From Lichenibacterium ramalinae (lineage in GTDB: Bacteria; Pseudomonadota; Alphaproteobacteria; Rhizobiales; Beijerinckiaceae): 43,825 bases of DNA. Of the stretch, positions 17,472 to 26,608 are shown piece by piece (position 1 is the stretch's first letter; each line of letters opens with the position of its first letter). Both the position numbers and the translations under genes were made by a program. The stretch lies in assembly GCF_004137085.1 (NCBI RefSeq), contig NZ_QYBC01000030.1, forward strand, positions 1-43,825, written 5' to 3'. The notes beneath the pieces are model-generated. The model made no database searches. It had not been told where the DNA came from and saw only the letters and a list, made by a program, of their open reading frames with translations.

Positions 17472-18806
17472 TCAGGTGTCCCGGAGGTCGAGGCGCTTGT
17501 TGATGGCCAGGGCGCCGAGCGTGCAGACCGCGCCCGACAGCAGGTAGACGGCGACGGCCCAGAGCCCGAAGCGCGCGTAGCCGGCGAGCGCCACCAGCGG
17601 CGCGAAACCCGCGCCGATGAGCCAGGCGAGGTCGGAGGTGAGGGCCGAGCCCGTGTAGCGGTTCTGGCTCGAGAAGTTGGACGCCACGGCGCCGGCCGCC
17701 TGGCCGAAGGACAACCCGAGCAGGCCGAAACCCACCAGGATGAACACGGCCTGGCCGGTCTGGTCGCCGCCCAGCAGCATGGGAGTGAAGAGCGCGTAGA
17801 TGCCGATCAGCACCGCGCAGGTCCCGAGCAGGTTGCGGCGGCCGACCCTGTCGGCGATGAGGCCCGACAGCATGACGGTGACGGCCAGCACCACGGCGCC
17901 GACGAGCTCGAGTTCGAGGAAGGCGGCCGGCGTCCGGTCGGTGAACAGGCCCGCATAGGACAGCGGGAAGATGGTGACGAGGTGGAACAGCGCGAAGGAG
18001 GCGAGCGGCACGAAGGCGCCGATCAGGACGTCGCCGCCCTGCCTGTGGAAGAGCTCGGAGATGGGGGCCGGCACGAGGTCGCGGCGCTCCAGCAGCTCCT
18101 CGAACTCCTCGGTGGCGACGAGGCGCAACCGGGCGAACAACGCCACGACGTTGATGGTGAAGGCCACGAAGAAGGGATAGCGCCAGCCCCAGCCGATGAA
18201 GTCCTCCATGGAGATGTTGAGGAGGAAGAAGGCGAAGATGCCGGCCGCCACGATGAAGCCGAAGGGCGCGCCGAGCTGCGGCACCATGGCGTACCAGCCG
18301 CGCCGGTGATGGGGGGCGTTGAGGGCCAGCAGCGAGGCGAGCCCGTCCCAGGCGCCGCCGAGCGCCAGCCCCTGGCCGAGGCGGAAGATGCAGAGCAGGG
18401 CGATGGAGGCCCAGCCCCAGTCGGCGAAGCCCGGCAGGAAGGCGATGGAGGCGGTGGAGCCGCCGAGCAGGAACAGCGCCGCCGTGAGCTTCACGCCGCG
18501 GCCGTGCCGCCGGTCGATCTCCATGAAGAGAACGGTGCCGATCGGGCGCGCCACGAAGGCCAGGCTGAACACCATGAAGGAATAGATCGTCCCGGTCTCC
18601 GCGGAGGCGAAGGGGAACACCAGGGCGGGGAACACCAAAACGCTGGCGATGCCGTAGACGAAGAAGTCGAAGGCTTCCGACGTGCGGCCGATCACCACGC
18701 CGAGGGCGATCTCGCCGGGCGAAACGTGGCTGTGATCCGTCGAGACCAGCCGCGCATCGCGCTCGACCGCCGCTGACGACGCCACCCCTGGAACGCTGTT
18801 GACCAT
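17472..18806 (-). CDS. MFS transporter, metabolite:H+ symporter (MHS/ShiA-like) family
   Basis: The 444-residue protein shows twelve hydrophobic segments. Near the start are the MHS-family cues GRTSEAFDFFVYGIASVLVF, the loop VARPIGTVLF, GGSTASIAFLP and FRLGQGLALGGAWDG, and the second-half loop SGLIADRVGRRNLLG corresponds to the repeated MFS signature. Such carriers import small organic acids, shikimate, betaine or similar compounds with protons, and the substrate cannot be told here. ATG at 18806 follows GAGG at seven bases and gives MVNSVPGVA. Longer in-frame starts lack support. It diverges from the cyo operon, sharing a 230-base control region with it. Confidence 0.82.
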   Translation of the reverse strand: MVNSVPGVASSAAVERDARLVSTDHSHVSPGEIALGVVIGRTSEAFDFFVYGIASVLVFPALVFPFASAETGTIYSFMVFSLAFVARPIGTVLFMEIDRRHGRGVKLTAALFLLGGSTASIAFLPGFADWGWASIALLCIFRLGQGLALGGAWDGLASLLALNAPHHRRGWYAMVPQLGAPFGFIVAAGIFAFFLLNISMEDFIGWGWRYPFFVAFTINVVALFARLRLVATEEFEELLERRDLVPAPISELFHRQGGDVLIGAFVPLASFALFHLVTIFPLSYAGLFTDRTPAAFLELELVGAVVLAVTVMLSGLIADRVGRRNLLGTCAVLIGIYALFTPMLLGGDQTGQAVFILVGFGLLGLSFGQAAGAVASNFSSQNRYTGSALTSDLAWLIGAGFAPLVALAGYARFGLWAVAVYLLSGAVCTLGALAINKRLDLRDT

Positions 18807-18963
18807 CCCCAAATCCTCGCTGGGCGCCGCGACAGGCGCGACGCCGTGGTCCGGTCGCGAGGGCCGCGACCCATGGCGCATGCCACGCGCGGCGCCGGCC
18901 CGCAAACCGTTCGACGCATGGCACGCATACCGCGGCGCGGCCGGCCGTCCAATCGCCCTGGCC

Positions 18964-18978
18964 TGGACAAAACGTCCA
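18964..18978. promoter_or_regulatory. dyad upstream of cyoA
   Basis: TGGAC-N5-GTCCA forms a 15-bp inverted repeat about 60 bases before the cyoA start, and the CGTCCAAT half recurs 27 bases upstream at 18946. Its place between the divergent MFS and cyo genes suggests a regulator site. I cannot match it to a known binding motif. Confidence 0.3.
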
Positions 18979-19039
18979 ATGCTATGAGGGCGCCATCGAC
19001 CGTACATCGCTCATGAACTTTCCAACAGGTGGCCCCCTC

Positions 19040-20230
19040 GTGAGATTCCTGCGTGTCCTCGGCCTGCTGCCGGTCTTCGCCCTGCTCGGGGGCTGCGACA
19101 TGGTGCTGATGAACCCCTCGGGCGACGTCGCCCTGCAGGAGCGCAACCTCATCATCGCGTCGACGGGGCTGATGCTGCTCATCATCCTGCCCGTGATGGC
19201 GGCGACCGCGCTCTTCGCGTGGCGCTACCGCGCCTCCAACACCAAGGCCGCCTACGCGCCCGACTGGCACCACTCGACCCAGCTCGAAGTGCTGATCTGG
19301 ACGGCGCCGCTGCTCATCATCGTGGCGCTCGGCGCCCTGACCTGGATCAGCACCCACGTGCTGGACCCGTTCCGGCCCGTCGGCCGCATCGACGCCAGCC
19401 GGCCGGTGGTGACGGGCACCAAGCCGCTCGAGGTGGACGTCGTGTCGCTCGACTGGAAATGGATGTTCATCTATCCCGAGCAGGGCATCGCCACCGTCAA
19501 CGTGCTCGCCGCGCCCATCGACCGGCCGCTCGACTTCCACATCACCTCCGGCACGGTGATGAACACCTTCTTCATCCCGGCCCTGGCCGGGCAGATCTAC
19601 GCCATGGCGGGGATGGAGACGCGGCTCAGCGCCGTCATCAATAAGCCCGGCACCTATGACGGCTATTCCGGGATGTACAGCGGCGCCGGCTTCTCCGACA
19701 TGAACTTCAAGTTCTACGGCATGACAGACGGCGATTTCGACGCCTGGGTGGCCAAGGCCAAGGCGGCCGAGATGACGCTCGACGGGCCCCGCTTCCTCAA
19801 GCTGTCGCAGCCGAGCGAGAAGGTGCGGCCGCAGTTCTACGGCTCGGTGCAGCCCGGCCTCTACGGCAAGATCGTCAACATGTGCGTCGACCCGAACAAG
19901 ATGTGCGAGGACCAGATGATGGCGATCGACGCGACGGGCGGCGTGCCGGGCGAGCGGGGAGCGGAGAACCGCGAGAAGCTCATCTACGACGGCGCGCGGC
20001 TCAGCGAAGGCAACGAGGCCCCGGGCGCCACCTTCCCGGCCTCGGGCCGGCCGCCCAACACGCTGAAGACCGCCCCCCAGGGCATGGAACCGACGCCCCA
20101 GGCCCCCGACGTGAACCAGCCGGCGCATCACGATGACGCGCAGGGTCGCAACCAGCCCGAGATGGACGGCATGCCGGTCGGTCCCGATATGAAGATCAAC
20201 CCCGCCCCGGCCCAGATCAACCCGCACTGA
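19040..20230 (+). CDS. cyoA: cytochrome bo3 ubiquinol oxidase subunit II
   Basis: The 396-residue product is subunit II of the bo3-type quinol oxidase. It starts with a lipoprotein signal ending at the lipobox LLGGC (Cys19), then has two membrane helices ([20 protein letters not shown] and [20 protein letters not shown]) and a periplasmic cupredoxin domain. The copper A ligands of cytochrome c oxidases are absent, as expected for a quinol oxidase. [35 protein letters not shown] and [13 protein letters not shown] are typical CyoA segments. The C-terminus is extended by about 60 Pro/Asn/Met/His-rich residues. I prefer GTG at 19040, which has AGGTGG seven bases upstream, over the ATG at 19013, which would place nine extra residues before the signal peptide. 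First gene of the operon. Confidence 0.93.
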   Translation: MRFLRVLGLLPVFALLGGCDMVLMNPSGDVALQERNLIIASTGLMLLIILPVMAATALFAWRYRASNTKAAYAPDWHHSTQLEVLIWTAPLLIIVALGALTWISTHVLDPFRPVGRIDASRPVVTGTKPLEVDVVSLDWKWMFIYPEQGIATVNVLAAPIDRPLDFHITSGTVMNTFFIPALAGQIYAMAGMETRLSAVINKPGTYDGYSGMYSGAGFSDMNFKFYGMTDGDFDAWVAKAKAAEMTLDGPRFLKLSQPSEKVRPQFYGSVQPGLYGKIVNMCVDPNKMCEDQMMAIDATGGVPGERGAENREKLIYDGARLSEGNEAPGATFPASGRPPNTLKTAPQGMEPTPQAPDVNQPAHHDDAQGRNQPEMDGMPVGPDMKINPAPAQINPH

Positions 20231-20271
20231 GACCGACCGCCCCGACGCCCGATCCCGAACGAGACCCCCAC

Positions 20272-22275
20272 ATGTTCTCGAACATCAACCTGCAGCAACT
20301 GATCTTCGGGCGTCTCACGCTCGAAGCCATCCCGTACCACGAGCCCATCCTGATCGTGACGTTCCTCGGCGTCGCCGTCGGCGGCGTCGCCCTGCTGGGC
20401 GCCCTCACCTATTTCAAGCTGTGGGGCTACCTGTGGAAGGAGTGGTTCACGTCGATCGACCACAAGAAGATCGGCATCATGTATTGCGTGCTGGCGCTCG
20501 TCATGCTCGTGCGCGGCTTCTCCGACGCGCTGCTGATGCGCACCCAGCAGGCGATCGCCTTCAACGGCAGCCAGGGCTACCTGCCGCCGCACCACTATGA
20601 CCAGGTGTTCACCGCGCACGGCGTCATCATGATCTTCTTCATGGCGATGCCCTTCGTCACGGGCCTGATGAACTTCGTCGTGCCGCTGCAGATCGGCGCC
20701 CGCGACGTCGCCTTCCCGTTCCTGAACAACTTCTCGTTCTGGATGACGGTGTCGGGCGCCGTGACGGTGATGATGTCGCTGTTCGTCGGCGAGTTCGCCC
20801 GCACCGGCTGGACCAACTTCGCGCCGCTGTCGGAAGCCTCCTACAGCCCGGGCGTCGGCGTCGACTACTACATCTGGTCGCTGCAGATCGCCGGCATCGG
20901 CACGCTGCTGTCGGGCGTCAACCTCATCGCCACCATCGTCAAGATGCGGGCGCCGGGCATGTCCTTCATGAAGATGCCGATCTTCACCTGGACGGCGCTG
21001 TGCACCAACGTGCTCATCGTGGCGGCCTTCCCGATCCTCACCGCCGTGCTGGCCCTGCTTTCGCTCGACCGCTACCTCGGCTTCAACTTCTTCACGAACG
21101 ACCTCGGGGGCAACCCCATGATGTACGTGAACCTGCTGTGGATCTGGGGCCACCCGGAGGTCTACATCCTCATCCTGCCGCTGTTCGGGGTGTTCTCCGA
21201 GGTGACGTCGACCTTCTGTGGCAAGCGCCTGTTTGGCTATGCCTCGATGATCTACGCCACGGTGGTCATCACCATCCTGGCCTACCTGGTCTGGCTGCAC
21301 CACTTCTTCACCATGGGGAACGGGGCGAGCGTCAACTCGTTCTTCGGCATCACCACGATGATCATCTCCATCCCCACCGGGGCGAAGATCTTCAACTGGC
21401 TGTTCACCATGTACAAGGGCCGCATCCGCTTCGAGCTGCCCATGATGTGGACCGTCGCCTTCATGATCACCTTCGTGATCGGCGGCATGACGGGCGTGCT
21501 GCTGGCCGTGCCGCCGGCCGACTTCCAGCTGCACAACAGCCTGTTCCTGGTGGCGCATTTCCACAACGTCATCATCGGCGGCACGTTCTTCGGCATCATG
21601 GCCGGCGTGGCCTACTGGTGGCCCAAGGCCTTCGGCTTCAAGCTCGACGTGTTCTGGGGCAAGGTGTCGTTCTGGTGCTGGGTGTCAGGCTTCTACTTCG
21701 CCTTCATGCCGCTCTACGTGCTCGGCCTGATGGGCGTGACGCGGCGCCTCAACCACTTCGACGACCCGTCGCTGCAGATCTGGTTCATCATCGCGGCCTT
21801 CGGCGCGCTGCTGGTCGCCTGCGGCATCGCGGCCTTCTTCTACCAGATCTACGTGTCGATCCGGGAGCGCGACGTCCTCGCCGACGTCACCGGCGACCCG
21901 TGGGACGGGCGGACGCTCGAGTGGTCGACCTCCTCGCCGCCGCCCGCCTACAACTTCGCCTTCACGCCGATGGTGCACGACCTCGACGCCTGGACCGACA
22001 TGAAGAAGCGCGGTTTCGTGCGTCCCCTGAACGGCTACAAGCCGATCCACATGCCCAAGAACACCGGCGCCGGCATCATCCTGTCGGGTCTCGCCACGGT
22101 CTTCGGCTTCGCCATGATCTGGTACATCTGGTGGCTGGCGGCGCTGAGCTTCGTCGCCATCGTCCTCGGGACCATCGTGCACACCTTCAACTACAACCGG
22201 GACTTCTACATCTCGGCCGAGGAGGTGACCCGCACCGAGGAGCAGCGCTCGCGCCTGCTCGGCACCCGGGCCTGA
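20272..22275 (+). CDS. cyoB: cytochrome bo3 ubiquinol oxidase subunit I
   Basis: The 667-residue catalytic subunit carries the low-spin haem b and the haem o3-CuB centre that reduces oxygen and pumps protons. Conserved features include [14 protein letters not shown], the haem-ligand region [33 protein letters not shown] with the His-Tyr pair at the copper site, [10 protein letters not shown] for the CuB histidines, [11 protein letters not shown], and [15 protein letters not shown] for the haem histidines. The length matches CyoB of about 660 residues with 15 helices. It follows cyoA by 41 bases and precedes cyoC by 13 bases. Nothing is missing. Confidence 0.96.
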   Translation: MFSNINLQQLIFGRLTLEAIPYHEPILIVTFLGVAVGGVALLGALTYFKLWGYLWKEWFTSIDHKKIGIMYCVLALVMLVRGFSDALLMRTQQAIAFNGSQGYLPPHHYDQVFTAHGVIMIFFMAMPFVTGLMNFVVPLQIGARDVAFPFLNNFSFWMTVSGAVTVMMSLFVGEFARTGWTNFAPLSEASYSPGVGVDYYIWSLQIAGIGTLLSGVNLIATIVKMRAPGMSFMKMPIFTWTALCTNVLIVAAFPILTAVLALLSLDRYLGFNFFTNDLGGNPMMYVNLLWIWGHPEVYILILPLFGVFSEVTSTFCGKRLFGYASMIYATVVITILAYLVWLHHFFTMGNGASVNSFFGITTMIISIPTGAKIFNWLFTMYKGRIRFELPMMWTVAFMITFVIGGMTGVLLAVPPADFQLHNSLFLVAHFHNVIIGGTFFGIMAGVAYWWPKAFGFKLDVFWGKVSFWCWVSGFYFAFMPLYVLGLMGVTRRLNHFDDPSLQIWFIIAAFGALLVACGIAAFFYQIYVSIRERDVLADVTGDPWDGRTLEWSTSSPPPAYNFAFTPMVHDLDAWTDMKKRGFVRPLNGYKPIHMPKNTGAGIILSGLATVFGFAMIWYIWWLAALSFVAIVLGTIVHTFNYNRDFYISAEEVTRTEEQRSRLLGTRA

Positions 22276-22288
22276 GGGAGGTCGAGAC

Positions 22289-22924
22289 ATGACGCGTTCC
22301 GACGAATCCCTCGCCGACGACGACACGCTGAAGTTCTACGTCGCCGGCGATGACGGCCATGGTCACGCCGAAGGCGGCACCATGATCGGCTTCTGGCTGT
22401 ACCTGATGAGCGATTGCCTCATCTTCGCGGCCCTGTTCGCCTGCTACGCGGTCTACGGCCACGCCTATGCCGCCGGCCCCTCGCCGGCGACGCTGTTCAA
22501 GCTCGAAACGGTGGCGCTGAACACGGCGCTGCTGCTCTTCTCCTCCATCACCTACGGCTTCGCCATGCTGTGCATGGAGAAGGGGTGGAAGGGCAACACG
22601 CTGTTCTGGATGCTGGTGACGGCCCTGTTCGGCATGGGCTTCGTCTACCTCGAGCTGCACGAGTTCGCCGACCTCATCGCCGAGGGGGCGGGTCCGCAGC
22701 GTTCGGCCTTCCTGTCGTCCTTCTTCACGTTGGTCGGCACCCACGGCCTGCACGTGTCGGTCGGCATCCTGTGGATGTTCGTGCTGATGGTGCAGGTGAT
22801 GTGGAAGGGCCTCGTCCCCGAGAACAAGCGCCGGCTCATGTGCCTCAGCATGTTCTGGCATTTCCTCGACGTCGTGTGGATCGGCGTCTTCTCCTTCGTC
22901 TATCTCGTGAGCGTGCTCCCATGA
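22289..22924 (+). CDS. cyoC: cytochrome bo3 ubiquinol oxidase subunit III
   Basis: The 211-residue protein has the five membrane helices of CyoC: GFWLYLMSDCLIFAALFACY, LNTALLLFSSITYGFAM, LFWMLVTALFGMGFVYLEL, FFTLVGTHGLHVSVGILWMF and the C-terminal FWHFLDVVWIGVFSFVYLVS. The HFLDVVW motif is a hallmark of subunit III. It supports the stability and proton pumping of subunit I. ATG at 22289 follows GGGAGG. The final codon and TGA overlap the cyoD start as ATGA, so the two are translationally coupled. Confidence 0.95.
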   Translation: MTRSDESLADDDTLKFYVAGDDGHGHAEGGTMIGFWLYLMSDCLIFAALFACYAVYGHAYAAGPSPATLFKLETVALNTALLLFSSITYGFAMLCMEKGWKGNTLFWMLVTALFGMGFVYLELHEFADLIAEGAGPQRSAFLSSFFTLVGTHGLHVSVGILWMFVLMVQVMWKGLVPENKRRLMCLSMFWHFLDVVWIGVFSFVYLVSVLP

Positions 22925-23316
22925 GCGGTGGAAACGTCGCGGCCAACGCGCATGTGCAGGTCCTGCACGACCACGAAGAGGCGGGCCACGGGTCCTTCAA
23001 GGGCTATCTGACGGGCTTCGGCCTGTCGGTGCTGCTGACCGCCATCCCGTTCTGGCTGGTGATGGCCCATGTGGTCGCCGACAGCCGCGTCGCCGGCCTG
23101 CTGGTGATGGGCATCGGCTTCGTGCAGATCATCGTCCACATGGTCTACTTCCTCCACATGAACACGAAGTCGGAGGGCGGCTGGACCATGCTGGCGCTGA
23201 TCTTCACGGTCGTGATGGTGGTCATCACGCTCGCGGGGTCGATCTGGGTCATGTATCACATGAACGCCAACATGATGCCGATGGCGCCCGCCGACATGAG
23301 CAACATGAAGATGTGA
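22921..23316 (+). CDS. cyoD: cytochrome bo3 ubiquinol oxidase subunit IV
   Basis: The 131-residue subunit IV has three helices (YLTGFGLSVLLTAIPFWLVM, VAGLLVMGIGFVQIIVHMVY and MLALIFTVVMVVITLAG) and the family motif HMVYFLHMN. It assists copper insertion and assembly of subunit I. The C-terminal 25 residues are unusually Met-rich (NANMMPMAPADMSNMKM), longer and richer in Met than I recall for the E. coli protein of about 109 residues. Its start overlaps the cyoC stop as ATGA, and its stop overlaps the SURF1 GTG start as GTGA. Confidence 0.93.
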   Translation: MSGGNVAANAHVQVLHDHEEAGHGSFKGYLTGFGLSVLLTAIPFWLVMAHVVADSRVAGLLVMGIGFVQIIVHMVYFLHMNTKSEGGWTMLALIFTVVMVVITLAGSIWVMYHMNANMMPMAPADMSNMKM

Positions 23317-24140
23317 CGATGCGGACCGCCCCGTCGGCCCCTCCCGCGCCGACGGGCGATCCGCGGCCCGGGGAGCCCGGCCCGTCGAAGTCGCGGTCGG
23401 GCGCCAAGGCCGTCCTGGTCGGCTGCTGCGGCCTCGTCGCCATCGCCCTCCTGGCGGCGCTCGGCACCTGGCAGGTGCACCGGCTGTTCTGGAAACTCGA
23501 CCTCATCGCCAGCGTGGACACCCGCGTCCACGCCGCCCCCGTGCCGGCGCCCGGGCCCGCCGCCTGGGCCGGCATCACGGCCGAGGCCGACCAGTACCGC
23601 CACGTTTCCGTGCGCGGCACCTTCGACAACACCCGTGAGACCGCCGTCCAGGCCGTGACCGAGGCGGGGTCGGGGTTCTGGATCGTCACGCCGCTGCACA
23701 CCGAGGCCGGCACGACCGTGCTGGTCGACCGCGGCTTCGTGCCGACCAACCGGCGCGACCCCGCCACCAGGCCGGCGGGGCAGCGGCAGGGACCCGTCGA
23801 GGTCGTAGGGCTGCTGCGCGTCACCGAGCCCGGCGGCGCCTTCCTCCGCTCCAACGATCCCGCCGACGACCGCTGGTATTCCCGCGACGTCGCCGCCATC
23901 GCGGCGCGGCGCGGGCTCACCGGGCCGGTCGCGCCCTATTTCATCGATGCCGACGCGACGCCAAACCCCGGCGGACTGCCGGTCGGTGGCCTGACGGTCG
24001 TCGCCTTCCCCAACAACCACCTCGTCTATGCCGTCACCTGGTTCGCCCTCGCGCTGATGCTGGCCGGGGCGCTCGCCTGGGCGGTGCGCGAGGAGCTCCG
24101 GGGCCGGCGCGCCGGCACCGCCGCGAGGATGGACGGCTGA
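23313..24140 (+). CDS. SURF1-family oxidase assembly protein
   Basis: The 275-residue membrane protein has two helices flanking a periplasmic domain: VLVGCCGLVAIALLAALGTW followed by QVHRLFWK, and near the C-terminus HLVYAVTWFALALMLAGALAW. The SURF1 motifs GTWQVHRL, VDRGFVPT and VVAFPNNHLVYAVTWF are present. SURF1 proteins help insert haem into terminal oxidases, here most likely the CyoB protein made from the same operon. The GTG at 23313 overlaps the cyoD stop; an ATG two codons later is also possible. The stop is 1 base from the next start (ATG at 24140 overlaps it). The N-terminal 25 residues are Pro-rich and probably cytoplasmic. Confidence 0.88.
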   Translation: MTMRTAPSAPPAPTGDPRPGEPGPSKSRSGAKAVLVGCCGLVAIALLAALGTWQVHRLFWKLDLIASVDTRVHAAPVPAPGPAAWAGITAEADQYRHVSVRGTFDNTRETAVQAVTEAGSGFWIVTPLHTEAGTTVLVDRGFVPTNRRDPATRPAGQRQGPVEVVGLLRVTEPGGAFLRSNDPADDRWYSRDVAAIAARRGLTGPVAPYFIDADATPNPGGLPVGGLTVVAFPNNHLVYAVTWFALALMLAGALAWAVREELRGRRAGTAARMDG

Positions 24141-25483
24141 TGTCGGCGCTGGCCGGGCCGGCCGAGGCAGCGGTCGCGGCCGGATCGCTCGATGCCGCGG
24201 GAGACGACGGCGCCGGCCGGCAGAACCTCCTGCTCCTCGTGCAACTCCGCTGGATCGCCGTGGTGGGCCAGCTCGTGACGGTCGCGGGCGTCAGCCTCGG
24301 GCTCGGCGTGTCGCTGCCCTTCGGCGCCATGGCGGGCGTGCTGTGCGGCCTCGTGGCGCTGAACCTCGGCAGCCTCCTGCGCCTGTCGCGCCCGCGCCCG
24401 GTGGCGGCTCCGGAACTCGCGCTCGCCATGCTGCTCGACGTGGCGGCGCTGACGCTGCAGCTGTCCCTCACCGGCGGCGCCACCAATCCCTTCGCCTTCC
24501 TCTACCTGCTGCAGGTGACGCTCGGCGCCGTGCTGCTCGACGGGCGCGCGGCCTGGGGTCTGGCCGCGGTGACGGGTCTGTGCTTCGCCGGCCTCACGGT
24601 GCTGCACCGCCCGCTCGACCTGTCGGGCCTCGCCGACGGCAGCCTGCCGGTGCTGAACATCATCGGCCTGCTGATCTGCTTCCTGCTCGACGCGGGCCTG
24701 CTCGTGGTCTTCATCGGTCGCATCAACCGCAATCTAAGGGAGCGGGACGCCAGGCTCGCGGCGCTGCGCCAGCGCGCCGCCGAGGAGGATTTCATCGTCC
24801 GCATGGGTCTGCTGGCGTCCGGCGCCGCCCATGAACTCGGCACCCCGCTCGCCACGCTCTCCGTCATCCTGGGCGACTGGCGGCGCATGCCGGCCCTCGC
24901 CGCCGATCCCGAACTCATGGTGGAGCTCGACGCCATGGAGGGCGAAGTGCGGCGCTGCAAGGCGATCCTCACCGGCATCCTAGTGTCGGCGGGCGAGACG
25001 CGGGGCGAATCGGCCGCCGTCACGACGCTGCACACCTTTCTCGACGACCTCGTCGAGGATTGGCGCGCGGCGCGGCCCTCGGCCCACCTCGTCTACGAGA
25101 ACGTCGTGCGGGACGACCTGCCGATCGTGTCCGACACGGCGCTGAAACAGGCCATCGTCAACGTGCTCGACAATGCCTTCGAGGCGTCGCCCGGCTGGCA
25201 GCGCTTCGAGGCGGTCCGCAACGGCGGCCGGCTGCTCCTCGCCGTGACGGACCGAGGTCCCGGCTTCGCGCCCGACATCCTCGACACGATCGGCAAGCCC
25301 TACCGGTCCAGCAAGGGGCGGGAAGGCGGCGGCCTCGGGCTGTTCCTCGTCGCCAACGTGGTGCGCAAGCTCGGCGGGCGCCTCGCCGCGACCAACCGGC
25401 TCGGCGGGGGCGCCGCCGTCACCCTGTCGCTGCCGCTGGCCGCCCTGGCCGTGAAGGAGGAGGAGGCGCATGACGACGCCTGA
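24140..25483 (+). CDS. regB: RegB/PrrB/ActS-type redox sensor histidine kinase
   Basis: The 447-residue sensor has six membrane helices (about 30-195) and a kinase domain. The family quinone-binding heptapeptide GGATNPF lies at residues 112-118. The phosphoryl site is His231 in GAAHELGTPLATL, the RegB-specific H-box. The redox-active cysteine equivalent is Cys273 in VRRCKAIL. The ATP domain shows NVLDNAFEAS, DRGPGFAP and GGGLGLFLVANVVRKLGG. RegB reads the quinone pool and cysteine oxidation and signals to RegA, which controls respiration genes. Being in one coupled operon with a quinol oxidase fits this role well. It overlaps the response-regulator gene by 14 bases. Confidence 0.9.
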   Translation: MSALAGPAEAAVAAGSLDAAGDDGAGRQNLLLLVQLRWIAVVGQLVTVAGVSLGLGVSLPFGAMAGVLCGLVALNLGSLLRLSRPRPVAAPELALAMLLDVAALTLQLSLTGGATNPFAFLYLLQVTLGAVLLDGRAAWGLAAVTGLCFAGLTVLHRPLDLSGLADGSLPVLNIIGLLICFLLDAGLLVVFIGRINRNLRERDARLAALRQRAAEEDFIVRMGLLASGAAHELGTPLATLSVILGDWRRMPALAADPELMVELDAMEGEVRRCKAILTGILVSAGETRGESAAVTTLHTFLDDLVEDWRAARPSAHLVYENVVRDDLPIVSDTALKQAIVNVLDNAFEASPGWQRFEAVRNGGRLLLAVTDRGPGFAPDILDTIGKPYRSSKGREGGGLGLFLVANVVRKLGGRLAATNRLGGGAAVTLSLPLAALAVKEEEAHDDA

Positions 25484-26006
25484 GCGCCTTCTCGTCGTGG
25501 TGGACGACGACGAGGCCTTCGCCCGCACGCTGAAGCGCTCCTTCGAGCGCCGCGGCTACGATGTCGTGGTGGCGCCGACGCTGGCCGACGTGCAGGCGCT
25601 GCTGACGGCGCGCAGCCCGGGCTACGCCGTGGTGGACCTCAAGCTCGCCGGCGCCTCGGGCCTCGCCTGCCTCGAAGCGCTGCACGCGCACGACCCCGCC
25701 ATGTTGATCGTGGTGCTGACGGGCTTCGCCTCTATCGCCACCGCGGTGGAAAGCATCAAGCTCGGCGCCTGCCACTACCTCGCCAAGCCCGCCAACACCG
25801 ACGACATCGAGGCGGCCTTCGGCCGTGGGGCGGGCAACGCGGCCGTGCCGCTCGGCGAGCGGGCCACCTCGATCAAGACGCTCGAGTGGGAGCGCATCCA
25901 CGAGGTGCTGGCCGAGACCGGCTTCAACATCTCGGAGACGGCGCGCCGCCTCGGCATGCATCGCCGCACGCTCGCCCGCAAACTGGAGAAGCGTCAGGTC
26001 AGATGA
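25470..26006 (+). CDS. regA: RegA/PrrA/ActR-type response regulator
   Basis: The 178-residue protein is a receiver domain (LLVVVDDDEAFARTLKRSFE, phospho-acceptor Asp56 in YAVVDLKL, Thr in VVLTGFAS, Lys in YLAKPAN) joined by a short Pro-less linker to the Fis-like helix-turn-helix of the RegA family at about 136-177 (IHEVLAETGFNISETARRLG, then MHRRTLARKL). RegA homologues activate or repress respiratory and carbon/nitrogen genes in response to redox. Its gene overlaps the kinase gene by 14 bases and is last in the cyo operon, so it may autoregulate it. Confidence 0.92.
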   Translation: MTTPERLLVVVDDDEAFARTLKRSFERRGYDVVVAPTLADVQALLTARSPGYAVVDLKLAGASGLACLEALHAHDPAMLIVVLTGFASIATAVESIKLGACHYLAKPANTDDIEAAFGRGAGNAAVPLGERATSIKTLEWERIHEVLAETGFNISETARRLGMHRRTLARKLEKRQVR

Positions 26007-26083
26007 AGCATCCGGCCCGCTCGCGCGTTGGGCGGATGGCGCGGTCCCGGTCTATGGTGGCGGGGAACGACCTGGAGATCCCC

Positions 26084-26518
26084 ATGCCTTTCGTCAGCGT
26101 CACGCGGCTGCGCCTGCGGTCGGTCCGCTTCCTCCCGTCCTTCTTTTTCCATGCGGTGCCCTCGTACCGCCAGGCGCGCGCCGCGCCGGGTTTCCGCGAC
26201 GGCTCGCTGCTCGCCGACCGCTCCTGGACGTTCTGGACCCTCACGCTCTGGGACGGGCAGGCGAGCATGCGCGCCTACATGACGAGCGGCGACCATCGCA
26301 CCGCCATGCCGCGCCTCGCCGGCTGGTGCGACGAGGCCTCGGTGGTGCATTGGGACCAGGAGCACGGCGACCTCCCGTCCTGGACCGAGGCGGACCGGCG
26401 CATGCGCGCCGAGGGTCGACCCTCCAAGATCCGAAACCCCAGCCCGCAGCACGCCGACCTGTCCTTCAGGACGCCGCGCCTCGGCCTCGCGCGGCCCTTC
26501 CAGGGCCGGCCCGGCTGA
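26084..26518 (+). CDS. DUF3291/monooxygenase-like small protein
   Basis: The 144-residue protein resembles the ferredoxin-like dimeric alpha-beta fold of DUF3291 and spheroidene-monooxygenase-like proteins. It opens with MPFVSVTRLRLRSVRFLPSF, has APGFRDGSLLADRSWTFWTL (a strand-helix typical of ABM-like domains), then LWDGQASMRAYMTSGDHRTA, LAGWCDEASVVHWDQE and an Arg/Pro-rich C-terminal tail. The substrate is unknown. ATG at 26084 follows GGAG by seven bases; a longer frame upstream overlaps the response-regulator gene and is unlikely. It lies 77 bases after regA and could be read from the same transcript. Confidence 0.65.
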   Translation: MPFVSVTRLRLRSVRFLPSFFFHAVPSYRQARAAPGFRDGSLLADRSWTFWTLTLWDGQASMRAYMTSGDHRTAMPRLAGWCDEASVVHWDQEHGDLPSWTEADRRMRAEGRPSKIRNPSPQHADLSFRTPRLGLARPFQGRPG

Positions 26519-26608
26519 CGCGGACCGGCTGCGCCGGCTCGGCCGGCTTGACCGGCGCCGCCCGGCCCTGGTGAAACGGCACCGTCCCCGCCCGCCGGAG
26601 CCCCACCC

